Below, piece after piece: positions 32,658 through 39,860 of a DNA stretch of 46,277 nt; position 1 is the stretch's first letter, and the number at the start of each line of letters is the position of its first letter. Where the stretch lies: positions 1-46,277 of the forward strand of contig JAAELK010000528.1 of NCBI GenBank assembly GCA_024226935.1, written 5' to 3'. The notes under the pieces were generated by a model. It was given only the letters and a program-made list of their open reading frames with translations, had not been told where the DNA came from and searched no databases. The translations under genes were made by a program, and so were the position numbers. The DNA is from Desulfobacteraceae bacterium (GTDB lineage Bacteria; Desulfobacterota; Desulfobacteria; Desulfobacterales; Desulfobacteraceae).

Positions 32658-34417
32658 TACATTTGCCTCATCTTCTCAAGAATATCTTCCGAAGCCATGG
32701 GACGTCCGGTAATATAATTCAGCCTTTCCACGGGTCGTTTAATGATATGAACCGCAAAATTAGCAAATTGACCACTATAATTTAACTCAGGAACCAATAT
32801 TTTCTTACATTTATCTGCAAATGCGACAAGCGCCTTTTCAGGAAAAGGCGACAAGATCATAGATGAAAAAGAGACCGCATCAATGCCATCTTTTCTGGCG
32901 AGCATGACGGCTTCCTGGGCGGCACCAGCCGAAGAGCCCCAGGAAATCACCCCGATATCCGCCATATCCCCGGTAAAATCAGAGATTTGGGGAGCAGGGG
33001 CTTCTTCCAGGACAAAAGAATGTTTATCAAATCGTTTTTGGGTCATCTTCAAATGCCCCTTATCGCTGTAATCAGGCTTTCCAAATTCATCATGCTCAAG
33101 CCCGGTTGAAAAAAATATTCCCCCGGGGGTACCGGGAATAGCTCGGGGAGAAATCCCGTTGGGTGTCACTTTATACCGTTGATAATTTTCAAGTTCAGCC
33201 TTTGTGGGAGCAATATTGGAGTCCAGAAAAACCTGGGACGGTTTTACCGGGATATCAATATTGCGAATGCTGTTGGACAGGAAAAAATCCAGAAGAATCA
33301 CTACCAGGGTCTGGTATTTTTCCGCAAGGTACAAACCCAACACAGTTGCCTGGTAACAAGAAAAGGTATCTATAGGTGCCAACACAATCCTTGGACAATC
33401 CCCGGTACCACCCAATACTGCCGCATTAAAATCACTTTGTTCAGTCTTTGTGGGAATACCCGTGGACGGTCCTCCTCTCTGGGAATTAATAATCACGGCA
33501 GGAACCTCGGCCATGACGGACAATCCGGTAAATTCTGTCATCAGAGCAAATCCTGGACCCGAGGTGGCGGTCATGGCCCGAACGCCTCCAAACCCTGCTC
33601 CAATCACAGCCCCAATAGCAGCGATCTCGTCTTCGGTCTGGAGCAAGGTACCCCCATTCTTGGGAAGCTCCTTACTTAAGATCTCCATGATTTTGGTTGC
33701 GGGAGTAATGGGATATCCTGCATAAAACTTAAGATTTGCATCCAGGGCTGCTCTTACCACCAACTGGTTGCCATTGATAATCAGTTTTTCCCGACCCGCT
33801 GGCATGATCACCCCGTCAAAAGAGATTGAATCGGTTTTTTCAATATGTTTTTTGGTCCAGTTAAATCCTTCTAAAAAGGAATTTACATTGGCATCAATTA
33901 TCACCTGTTTTTTCTTGGCATACCGTGCCTGAATAGACTGAGTAAAACTCTGACCATCCATATGAAAAAGGGCGACAACGGCCCCGAGAGCTACCATATT
34001 TCGTCCCCGGGAATTTCCTGCGGCCCGGTTTGCCAGCATGGTCAGGGGAACCCCATAGGTTACAGTCCCGGGCTCTGCCCATCCCAACACACTCTTGTCT
34101 TCTCCATGGGGTTTTAAAGGAGCACTGTCATAGACCAGGATACCACCCTTTTTCAATGTCGATAATTGCGAAATGGAATGGCCGTCGTTCAAGGAGATAA
34201 GCACATCCACCAACTTTCCCGGGGAATAAATACAATTGGAACTAAGCCTTGTGTGGGCCACACACTTGCCAAAACCCCTGATTTCAGCGGGATAGGAATC
34301 AAAGGACATGATTTCAAACCCCTGGCCACTCATGAACCGGCTTAAAATTTCTCCGGCAGAAATGGTACCTTCCCCCGCACTACCACAGATTTCAATAACA
34401 AGATCAATATCTTTCAT
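32657..34417 (-). CDS. korA: 2-oxoacid:ferredoxin oxidoreductase gamma-alpha fusion
   Basis: This 586-aa protein joins the gamma domain (residues about 1-190, VIEICGSAGEGTISAGEIL, SYPAEIRGFGK) to the alpha domain (about 205-586, YAGYPITPATKIMEIL, ATSGPGFALMTEFTGLSV, QRGGPSTGIPTKTEQSD). That is the KorA layout of 2-oxoglutarate-type enzymes. The alpha domain binds the pyrimidine side of TPP and helps hold CoA. It is translationally coupled to korB and follows the flavoprotein gene by 23 bases. No separate delta (ferredoxin) subunit is present; the Cys-rich ends of the GltD-like protein at 35636-37423 may fill that role. Confidence 0.94.
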   Translation of the reverse strand: MKDIDLVIEICGSAGEGTISAGEILSRFMSGQGFEIMSFDSYPAEIRGFGKCVAHTRLSSNCIYSPGKLVDVLISLNDGHSISQLSTLKKGGILVYDSAPLKPHGEDKSVLGWAEPGTVTYGVPLTMLANRAAGNSRGRNMVALGAVVALFHMDGQSFTQSIQARYAKKKQVIIDANVNSFLEGFNWTKKHIEKTDSISFDGVIMPAGREKLIINGNQLVVRAALDANLKFYAGYPITPATKIMEILSKELPKNGGTLLQTEDEIAAIGAVIGAGFGGVRAMTATSGPGFALMTEFTGLSVMAEVPAVIINSQRGGPSTGIPTKTEQSDFNAAVLGGTGDCPRIVLAPIDTFSCYQATVLGLYLAEKYQTLVVILLDFFLSNSIRNIDIPVKPSQVFLDSNIAPTKAELENYQRYKVTPNGISPRAIPGTPGGIFFSTGLEHDEFGKPDYSDKGHLKMTQKRFDKHSFVLEEAPAPQISDFTGDMADIGVISWGSSAGAAQEAVMLARKDGIDAVSFSSMILSPFPEKALVAFADKCKKILVPELNYSGQFANFAVHIIKRPVERLNYITGRPMASEDILEKMRQM

Positions 34418-34440
34418 GAATACCTATCCCCATATGGCAA

Positions 34441-35478
34441 TTAAATGAACGAAGATTCTTCAATATCTTCCCACCAGGTGGTCTTTATTTCCACCCCTTC
34501 CAGATCAAAATATTTATAGTCCACAGATTCAATCACCCGATGGGTACCCAGCAAATTCATGGCAGTAACTTTGCCTTGAACCACGGCATTGGCCCAGCCA
34601 ATGGAAGTGGTATAAGAATTTATCTTTGGATTATAGATCTGGGCACAACTACCACAGGCATAAATATCGGGCACATTGGTCTGCATGGTTTCATTAACCA
34701 GAATACCATGGTCAATATCCAGGCCGCATCCCTTGGCAAATTCCACACTGGGAATCAGACCATTAAAGGAAAAAACCAGATCCACCTGTTGTTCCACACC
34801 TTTGACGGTTTTTACAATATAGGTATCTTCTTTTTTGATAATCTGGCTGATATCGTCATTGACAAGAACATCTGCCCCTTGACGGCTAAGATTCTTAACG
34901 ATGATCTCCTGCATTTTTTCAGTAAGGTTAAAGGGCCAGAAAGCGTTGGGATAAATAAGCAATGTAACCTGCTTGTGCATTTTACACAGCATTTTTATGA
35001 ACTTAAACCCCACAAGATCCCCGCCAAAAATAAAAAACTCCCCGGCCGTCTGGATCTGCTCTTTATACTCCATGACCTGGTTATAGGTGGTGATATGTTT
35101 CAAACAATCAGCATAGGAGCGCATGGAAGGTAACACCCTGGCCCCGGAGCCAGAAGCGATCACAAGCTTGGTATAATAGATTTTTTCCATGTGGTTGAGA
35201 AATACAATTTTTCTTTCAGGATCAATTTTATCCACTTTCTGTCCCAGTCTCAAACGTATCTTTTTTTCCCGGTAAAAAGACAACCCTGGTACCATCAACT
35301 CGGCTTTGGTCAAACCTCCTGCAATATACTCGGTAAGCTTTGGTTTATAATAAAAAAAAATATTTTCATCGGAGATGATGGTGATTTTTGCATCACCATC
35401 ATTTTCCCTCAAAATGGCAGCAGTATGATTCCCGGCCGGGCCATTCCCGATAATGACGTAATGGTCGTAATGTGGCAT
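34441..35478 (-). CDS. NAD(P)/FAD-dependent oxidoreductase (rubredoxin-reductase-like)
   Basis: This 345-aa flavoprotein has the two-dinucleotide fold. The FAD motif is VIIGNGPAGNHTAAILRE at the N-terminus, the NAD region has FIFGGDLVGFKFIKML (about residue 148), and the second FAD motif is IYACGSCAQIYN (about 281). It lacks a CxxC redox pair. The length fits pyridine nucleotide-disulphide reductase relatives such as NADH:rubredoxin reductase. The GxGxxG of the NAD site reads GGDLVG, so NAD binding may be altered. It sits between korA and the GltD-like gene, with a GGAGG ribosome site, and probably shuttles electrons for the Kor complex. Confidence 0.88.
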   Translation of the reverse strand: MPHYDHYVIIGNGPAGNHTAAILRENDGDAKITIISDENIFFYYKPKLTEYIAGGLTKAELMVPGLSFYREKKIRLRLGQKVDKIDPERKIVFLNHMEKIYYTKLVIASGSGARVLPSMRSYADCLKHITTYNQVMEYKEQIQTAGEFFIFGGDLVGFKFIKMLCKMHKQVTLLIYPNAFWPFNLTEKMQEIIVKNLSRQGADVLVNDDISQIIKKEDTYIVKTVKGVEQQVDLVFSFNGLIPSVEFAKGCGLDIDHGILVNETMQTNVPDIYACGSCAQIYNPKINSYTTSIGWANAVVQGKVTAMNLLGTHRVIESVDYKYFDLEGVEIKTTWWEDIEESSFI

Positions 35479-35523
35479 TATTCCTCCGATATTCTTTACT
35501 TGTCTCAGCTTTTTTTAGGATAC

Positions 35524-35619
35524 TCCCAATAACGGCCATGGGCCGCCCAGAGACTTCCATTGGCTTGGCAACAACAAAACATGAAAAAATCCGATAAGTT
35601 GATTGGTTCTTTCATATAA
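35524..35619 (-). repeat. Structured interspersed repeat, copy C
   Basis: This is a close copy of element A in the opposite orientation, lying in the 157-base gap between two kor-operon genes. Read on the minus strand, the 5' stem is ATGAAAGAA with TTTTTTCAT (one G-U pair replaces G-C) and the inner 3' stem is CGGCC-CAT-GGCCG. It is transcribed within the operon. Confidence 0.8.
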
Positions 35620-35635
35620 AACTATTCGTCCAATT

Positions 35636-37423
35636 TTATTCTTCCAGATCAATTTCTACCAACTCCGTCTTGGTCACACTGATGCAATCCATGGGACAAG
35701 CTGCATAACACTGGCCGCACCGGATACAAGCATGATTATCTATGGCAATCGAAACCACCCTGTTCCACTTGGATGATTCCTGGTATTCCCCATAGCTGCC
35801 ATCATCATTAATGGGGATGACTTCAACCATTTTAATACAATCCTTGGGTGCCACATCGATGCAGGCAGAACAATAAATACAGGTCAGAGGATCGATCTCA
35901 TATTTTAAATTACACAGATAGCACCGCTTGGATTCCTCATGGGCATGGTCTGCACCATACCCGGTTTCCACCTCGTTGATGGCTGCCTGAAGGCGACCTT
36001 CCATATCAATGGTATTCATGGAAACTTTTTTAATAAAATCATAGGACCTTGGCCTGTCAGTGGATGAATGGGATTCCAGGCGAACCACTTTTTTCTTTCT
36101 GGACAGGCCCGTGAGATATTCATCCACCCCCTGGGCACACCGTCTGCCTCCTGCAATGGCGCAAATCACATCGGAAGCACCAGTGACAAAATCACCTGCC
36201 GCAAAAACCCCGTCAAGATCCGTTGAATAGTTCTCTTTTTCCATTTTCCCGAGATCAGAAGACAGATCTGCCACATCCGGTGTCTGCCCCAGGGCGGCAA
36301 TGACCGAATCGCAGGGAATGATGAACTCAGACCCTTCAATGGGAACCGAAATTCTAAAAGGTGGTTTATCAATGGATTCCAGGCGGGTTCTAACAAATTC
36401 AATGCCGGACACCTTCTTGTCTGACCCTAGAATCCGGGAGGGCTGGACCAGGGTATGGGTTACAATTCCTTCAACCATGGCTTCATGCTTTTCAGTTTCA
36501 TCAATTCGCATATATTCAATTGTTTTACGAATATTTATTTTAACATCTGTGGCTCCCAGGCGAATGGCTGATCTGGCACAGTCAACCGCGGTAAATCCGG
36601 CACCAATAACCACCACCTTCTTGCCAACATGGGGAATCTTACCGGCATTGATCTCCTTCATAAAATCCAGCCCATGGAAAACATTTTCAAAATCTTCACC
36701 CTCAACACCCAGCCTGCGGGGTTTCATGCAGCCTGTGGCCACCACCACGGCATCATATTTTTTTTGAAGGGATTGGAGGCTAAAATCCTTACCAATGGTC
36801 TGGGAAGTTTTCAAATCCACACCCAGCCTCAAAACATTGTTGATCTCCAGCATGAGAAGATCCCTGGGAAGCCTGAATTCGGGAATGCCATACATGAGCA
36901 TGCCCCCCGGCATTTCCATTGTTTCAAAAATCACTGCTTTATGTCCCAGAATGGCCAAATCATGGGCCGCAGCAAGACCTGCGGGACCTGATCCCACCAC
37001 GGCAACAATTTTACCGGTGGGGGCATAAAGCCCTTCAATGATCCTATGCATGGGAGATTTTAGATCTGCGCAGGCTCTTTTTAAATGACAGATGCCCACA
37101 CTTTGCCCGTTATCGGGCTCTCCATGGCGACAGGCCAATTCACAAGGCCGTGAACAAATTCGCCCCAGAACACCGGGTAGAATATTGGCCCCCCTATTTA
37201 ATTCATAGGCCCTGCCATACCGCTTTTCATTGATGCATCGGATATAACCTGGGATATTAGTTTTAGCGGGACAAGCCTCCTGACATGGAACACTCTTGGC
37301 AACCTGACCAAAATCCCTGGAATCCGTGGAATAGGCAATTTGTTTTATCAAATGAGCGGAATATATCCTGTTTTTATCCTGAAAAAATTTTTCTTCCTTG
37401 GAATAGAGAACATTTTTTTTCAA
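35636..37423 (-). CDS. GltD-like flavoprotein with N- and C-terminal Fe-S domains
   Basis: This 595-aa protein begins with the Cys-rich GltD N-domain (VPCQEACPAKTNIPGYI, GRICSRPCELACRHG, about residues 45-100). It continues with an FAD fold (VVGSGPAGLAAAHDL, about 143), an NADPH fold (VVIGAGFTAVDCARSA, about 271) and a second FAD motif (GVFAAGDFVTGASDVI). The C-terminus adds ferredoxin-like clusters: CYLCNLKYEIDPLTCIYCSACID...PKDC and ACIRCGQCYAACPMDC (about 510-585). It can move electrons between NAD(P)H and ferredoxin-type centres. The start is TTG; an ATG eight bases inside is out of frame. It is the first gene of the kor operon. Confidence 0.92.
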   Translation of the reverse strand: MKKNVLYSKEEKFFQDKNRIYSAHLIKQIAYSTDSRDFGQVAKSVPCQEACPAKTNIPGYIRCINEKRYGRAYELNRGANILPGVLGRICSRPCELACRHGEPDNGQSVGICHLKRACADLKSPMHRIIEGLYAPTGKIVAVVGSGPAGLAAAHDLAILGHKAVIFETMEMPGGMLMYGIPEFRLPRDLLMLEINNVLRLGVDLKTSQTIGKDFSLQSLQKKYDAVVVATGCMKPRRLGVEGEDFENVFHGLDFMKEINAGKIPHVGKKVVVIGAGFTAVDCARSAIRLGATDVKINIRKTIEYMRIDETEKHEAMVEGIVTHTLVQPSRILGSDKKVSGIEFVRTRLESIDKPPFRISVPIEGSEFIIPCDSVIAALGQTPDVADLSSDLGKMEKENYSTDLDGVFAAGDFVTGASDVICAIAGGRRCAQGVDEYLTGLSRKKKVVRLESHSSTDRPRSYDFIKKVSMNTIDMEGRLQAAINEVETGYGADHAHEESKRCYLCNLKYEIDPLTCIYCSACIDVAPKDCIKMVEVIPINDDGSYGEYQESSKWNRVVSIAIDNHACIRCGQCYAACPMDCISVTKTELVEIDLEE

Positions 37424-37747
37424 GGTTTACCCCATATCAACTTAATTTAAAGTTATAGAAAAAAAATACGACCCAATCATTTTTTTTGAACCTACACTCC
37501 CAGCATCAGAGCAAACCTGAGATTTTCCCTTCGTAACAAAGCACTAAAAAAACATACAAAAAAAACCGCCAAAAGAAATATGAGAAGGAAAGCAAATTTA
37601 ATTTAGCCTTTTATAACTCCCAAGTCAAAGTATTATTTTCCCCTACACAAGGCGTATTAGCATCCAGGCATGCCAATTTAGCATCTGCCTTTCCTATTGA
37701 AATTTTAGTCCAATAGAGCTATATATCGACATCCAAATACTTTTACC
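37424..37747. other. AT-rich divergent spacer, nothing definite
   Basis: These 324 bases lie between the divergent GltD-like and acyltransferase genes, so both promoters should be here. I see no convincing consensus promoter. A short imperfect direct repeat around ATTAGCATC/TTTAGCATC (about 37656-37690) is present. No small ORF with a good ribosome site and no clear hairpin was found. Confidence 0.3.
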
Positions 37748-38839
37748 ATGATTGATGATATTATGAACACACAGGCTCTTTCACTCTTTAGATTTATCGC
37801 TGCCGTAATTATAATAACTTTTCACTTCGGAAAGAAGGCAAATTTAATTAGTGGCCTCCCTAATTTATTTACAGCTGGACCCCAGATGGTAACTTTTTTT
37901 TTCACTCTGTCTGGTTTTGTTTTAACCCTCGCCTATTACAATCGATCTTTCACAAAAAAACAATTTTGGACAAAAAGATTAAAACGAATATATCCTTTGT
38001 ACTTTTTGGCGTTGGCTATAGTTGTACTAATTGACTATTACAAGGGTTCTTTCCAGCCCGTTCCCATTTTTTTACATTTGGCATTTTTACAGTCATGGAT
38101 TCCATCTTTCCCGCTATCACTAAACGGACCAGCCTGGTTCGTATCCGACCTCATGTTTTTTTATTTAATTTTCCCGTTCATTCTAAAAAAAGTCAAAATC
38201 ATAGCGCAAAATAGGTATAAATTCTTGCTTTTATCTATTCTTGTCTGGCTGTTAACACAAATCATTTTAGTCATGCTTTTAAATTCAGGCTTCTACGCAG
38301 ACTTTCCTTCACTTTCTAAAGACTTAATATACTATTTTCCTCCTTCGCATTTTTGTAGTTTTTTATTAGGAATATCTGGGGCTTTTTATGTAATTAAAGG
38401 TAGAGAAAAATCATATCCCAAAAGTGGTATTTCTACGTTCATGATACTAGTTTCCTGCATGCTTATTTTTTTTTTAATAGAGAATCAAAATTTTATAGTC
38501 CAAACAATAGGTCTAAACTTACCCTTTGGATCAAGCATCTACGCACCCTTTTTTCTAATTTTCATTATAACTTTCTCTAACTCCAATTCGCCGATATCAT
38601 TATATCTTTCCAGCAAACTTTTTAGATTCTTAGGTGATATCAGTTTTTCAATATATATATTACAATCTCCAATTTATTCCATCGTTGAAATTATGTTATC
38701 CAATTTTCATTTGAATTATGATTCAATATTTTTGATTTTCTTGATAATCCTGGCCATCTCTGGTGTACTCGCCCACTATCTTATAGAAAATAATAAATTC
38801 TCTTACTGCGGCTTCATTGACAAGTTCATCAAAAAATAA
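37748..38839 (+). CDS. Acyltransferase-3 family membrane protein
   Basis: This 363-aa integral membrane protein has about ten helices. It belongs to the acyltransferase-3 (OatA/NodX-type) family, which O-acylates sugars of cell-surface polymers. The family signature is visible as Arg15 and His26 in ALSLFRFIAAVII...FHF, an R-x10-H spacing. FFFTLSGFVLTLAYY and FWTKRLKRIYPLYFLAL follow in the usual order, and GPAWFVSDLMFFYLIFPF is the middle motif. The start could also be the ATG five codons later; neither has a clear ribosome site. The gene is markedly AT-rich compared with its neighbours and may have been acquired. No sugar-polymer genes are adjacent. Confidence 0.9.
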   Translation: MIDDIMNTQALSLFRFIAAVIIITFHFGKKANLISGLPNLFTAGPQMVTFFFTLSGFVLTLAYYNRSFTKKQFWTKRLKRIYPLYFLALAIVVLIDYYKGSFQPVPIFLHLAFLQSWIPSFPLSLNGPAWFVSDLMFFYLIFPFILKKVKIIAQNRYKFLLLSILVWLLTQIILVMLLNSGFYADFPSLSKDLIYYFPPSHFCSFLLGISGAFYVIKGREKSYPKSGISTFMILVSCMLIFFLIENQNFIVQTIGLNLPFGSSIYAPFFLIFIITFSNSNSPISLYLSSKLFRFLGDISFSIYILQSPIYSIVEIMLSNFHLNYDSIFLIFLIILAISGVLAHYLIENNKFSYCGFIDKFIKK

Positions 38840-38915
38840 AAGCAGTTTTCCCGGAGAATGAAAAAAATTTATGGCAACCAGGATGAATTGTGATCAACCA
38901 ATTGAACTATTTTTT

Positions 38916-39599
38916 CTAATTTTCATTGTCGGCGGTACTGCCCGGATCATGGGTGAATGTATAAGGCGTCTGGCTTTTACTGATAGAAAGCAGAGTTGCC
39001 AAAGAATTATCGCTGGATTTTATATCTGAATACTTGGTGGCTGCAAGAGAAAGCATTTCATCCAAATCAGACCCTGAATTCATAACACTAAATAGATTAG
39101 TGGAACCCTTAGCAGTACCCATCTGAAGATTTTGGACATAATCTAAGAATTCATTATTAGCACTCATGGATTTAAATTCCCGGGAAAAAATTTCATCCTC
39201 ATTTAGTTTTTTTTCAAGCTTTGTTTTACCAGCAAAGCTTTCCTTGATGACAATATTTGATTGTGCGTCCAGGGACAGACTGATTTTTTGATCCTTTTCA
39301 ACACCCAGATTTTCCTTAAAAGAGGCAAGAACTGACTCTACAGTCTGTTCCTGATTTATAGCTGCAGTTTCAAAATCCAAAAATGTTAGACGACCTGTGG
39401 GGTTCAAACCCAGAGCCTCTCTTGTTTTTGCAACGGCAACTTCTTTTGAAAAAGTAACCCTATCCCCGGCCCGAACTGATGGTAAAGATTCTTTTTCCAA
39501 TTTTTCACCTCCATCTCCCGGAGTCAAATCGCCAATCTTTTCATTGGGAGTCTGGTATAAATTGTTTGTATTATGTGTTCCAGCAGTGATCAAACTCAT
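38916..39599 (-). CDS. Uncharacterised protein under a sigma-54-type promoter
   Basis: I do not recognise this 227-aa soluble protein. The N-terminus is low-complexity (MSLITAGTHNTNNLYQTPN), then comes a stretch GDRVTFSKEVAVAKTREALG like the 'GDRVxLS' segments found near the start of flagellar and surface-associated proteins. A central acidic helical region follows, and the C-terminus is Ser-rich. The ribosome site (AAAAGGGGGACC) is as strong as, and very similar to, that of the gene at 13926-14459. A complete -24/-12 promoter lies about 80 bases upstream. This suggests regulated, possibly motility-linked, expression. No partner gene is adjacent. Confidence 0.7.
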   Translation of the reverse strand: MSLITAGTHNTNNLYQTPNEKIGDLTPGDGGEKLEKESLPSVRAGDRVTFSKEVAVAKTREALGLNPTGRLTFLDFETAAINQEQTVESVLASFKENLGVEKDQKISLSLDAQSNIVIKESFAGKTKLEKKLNEDEIFSREFKSMSANNEFLDYVQNLQMGTAKGSTNLFSVMNSGSDLDEMLSLAATKYSDIKSSDNSLATLLSISKSQTPYTFTHDPGSTADNEN

Positions 39600-39681
39600 T
39601 TGGTCCCCCTTTTATTTTTAATGAAAATTATTTTTTTACAAAAACAAATTATAATTTAATACAATTTTATAGTTTCAATAC

Positions 39682-39697
39682 AGCAATTTTAGTGCCA
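39682..39697 (-). promoter_or_regulatory. Sigma-54 (-24/-12) promoter
   Basis: On the minus strand TGGCAC is followed by five bases and TTGCT, an essentially perfect sigma-54 element with exact GG-to-GC spacing. The transcript would start near 39670 and have a leader of about 70 bases before the ATG at 39599. An enhancer-binding activator would be needed; none is encoded next to it. Confidence 0.75.
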
Positions 39698-39860
39698 TTA
39701 AAAATTTTAAAGATCTTTCTTTCCAGATAACGGATTTAATAAATTAACAAAGAATAAAATGAAAAATATTCAAGAAAAAATTACCTGAATTAATTTTAAA
39801 AGGAAAAATTTTCCCTATCCTGATATAAGAAGATAAAATTTTAAAAAAAACGGGTAGGCA

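Noticed and set aside
28428-35619. The structured repeats as integron attC sites
   Set aside because: They lack RYYYAAC/GTTRRRY core sites and no integrase gene is present.
28428-35619. The repeats as a CRISPR array
   Set aside because: Copies are kilobases apart, in both orientations, with no regular spacers or cas genes.
39396-39420. GGGGTTCAAACCC as a tRNA T-arm
   Set aside because: It lies inside an open gene and no acceptor, D or anticodon stems surround it.
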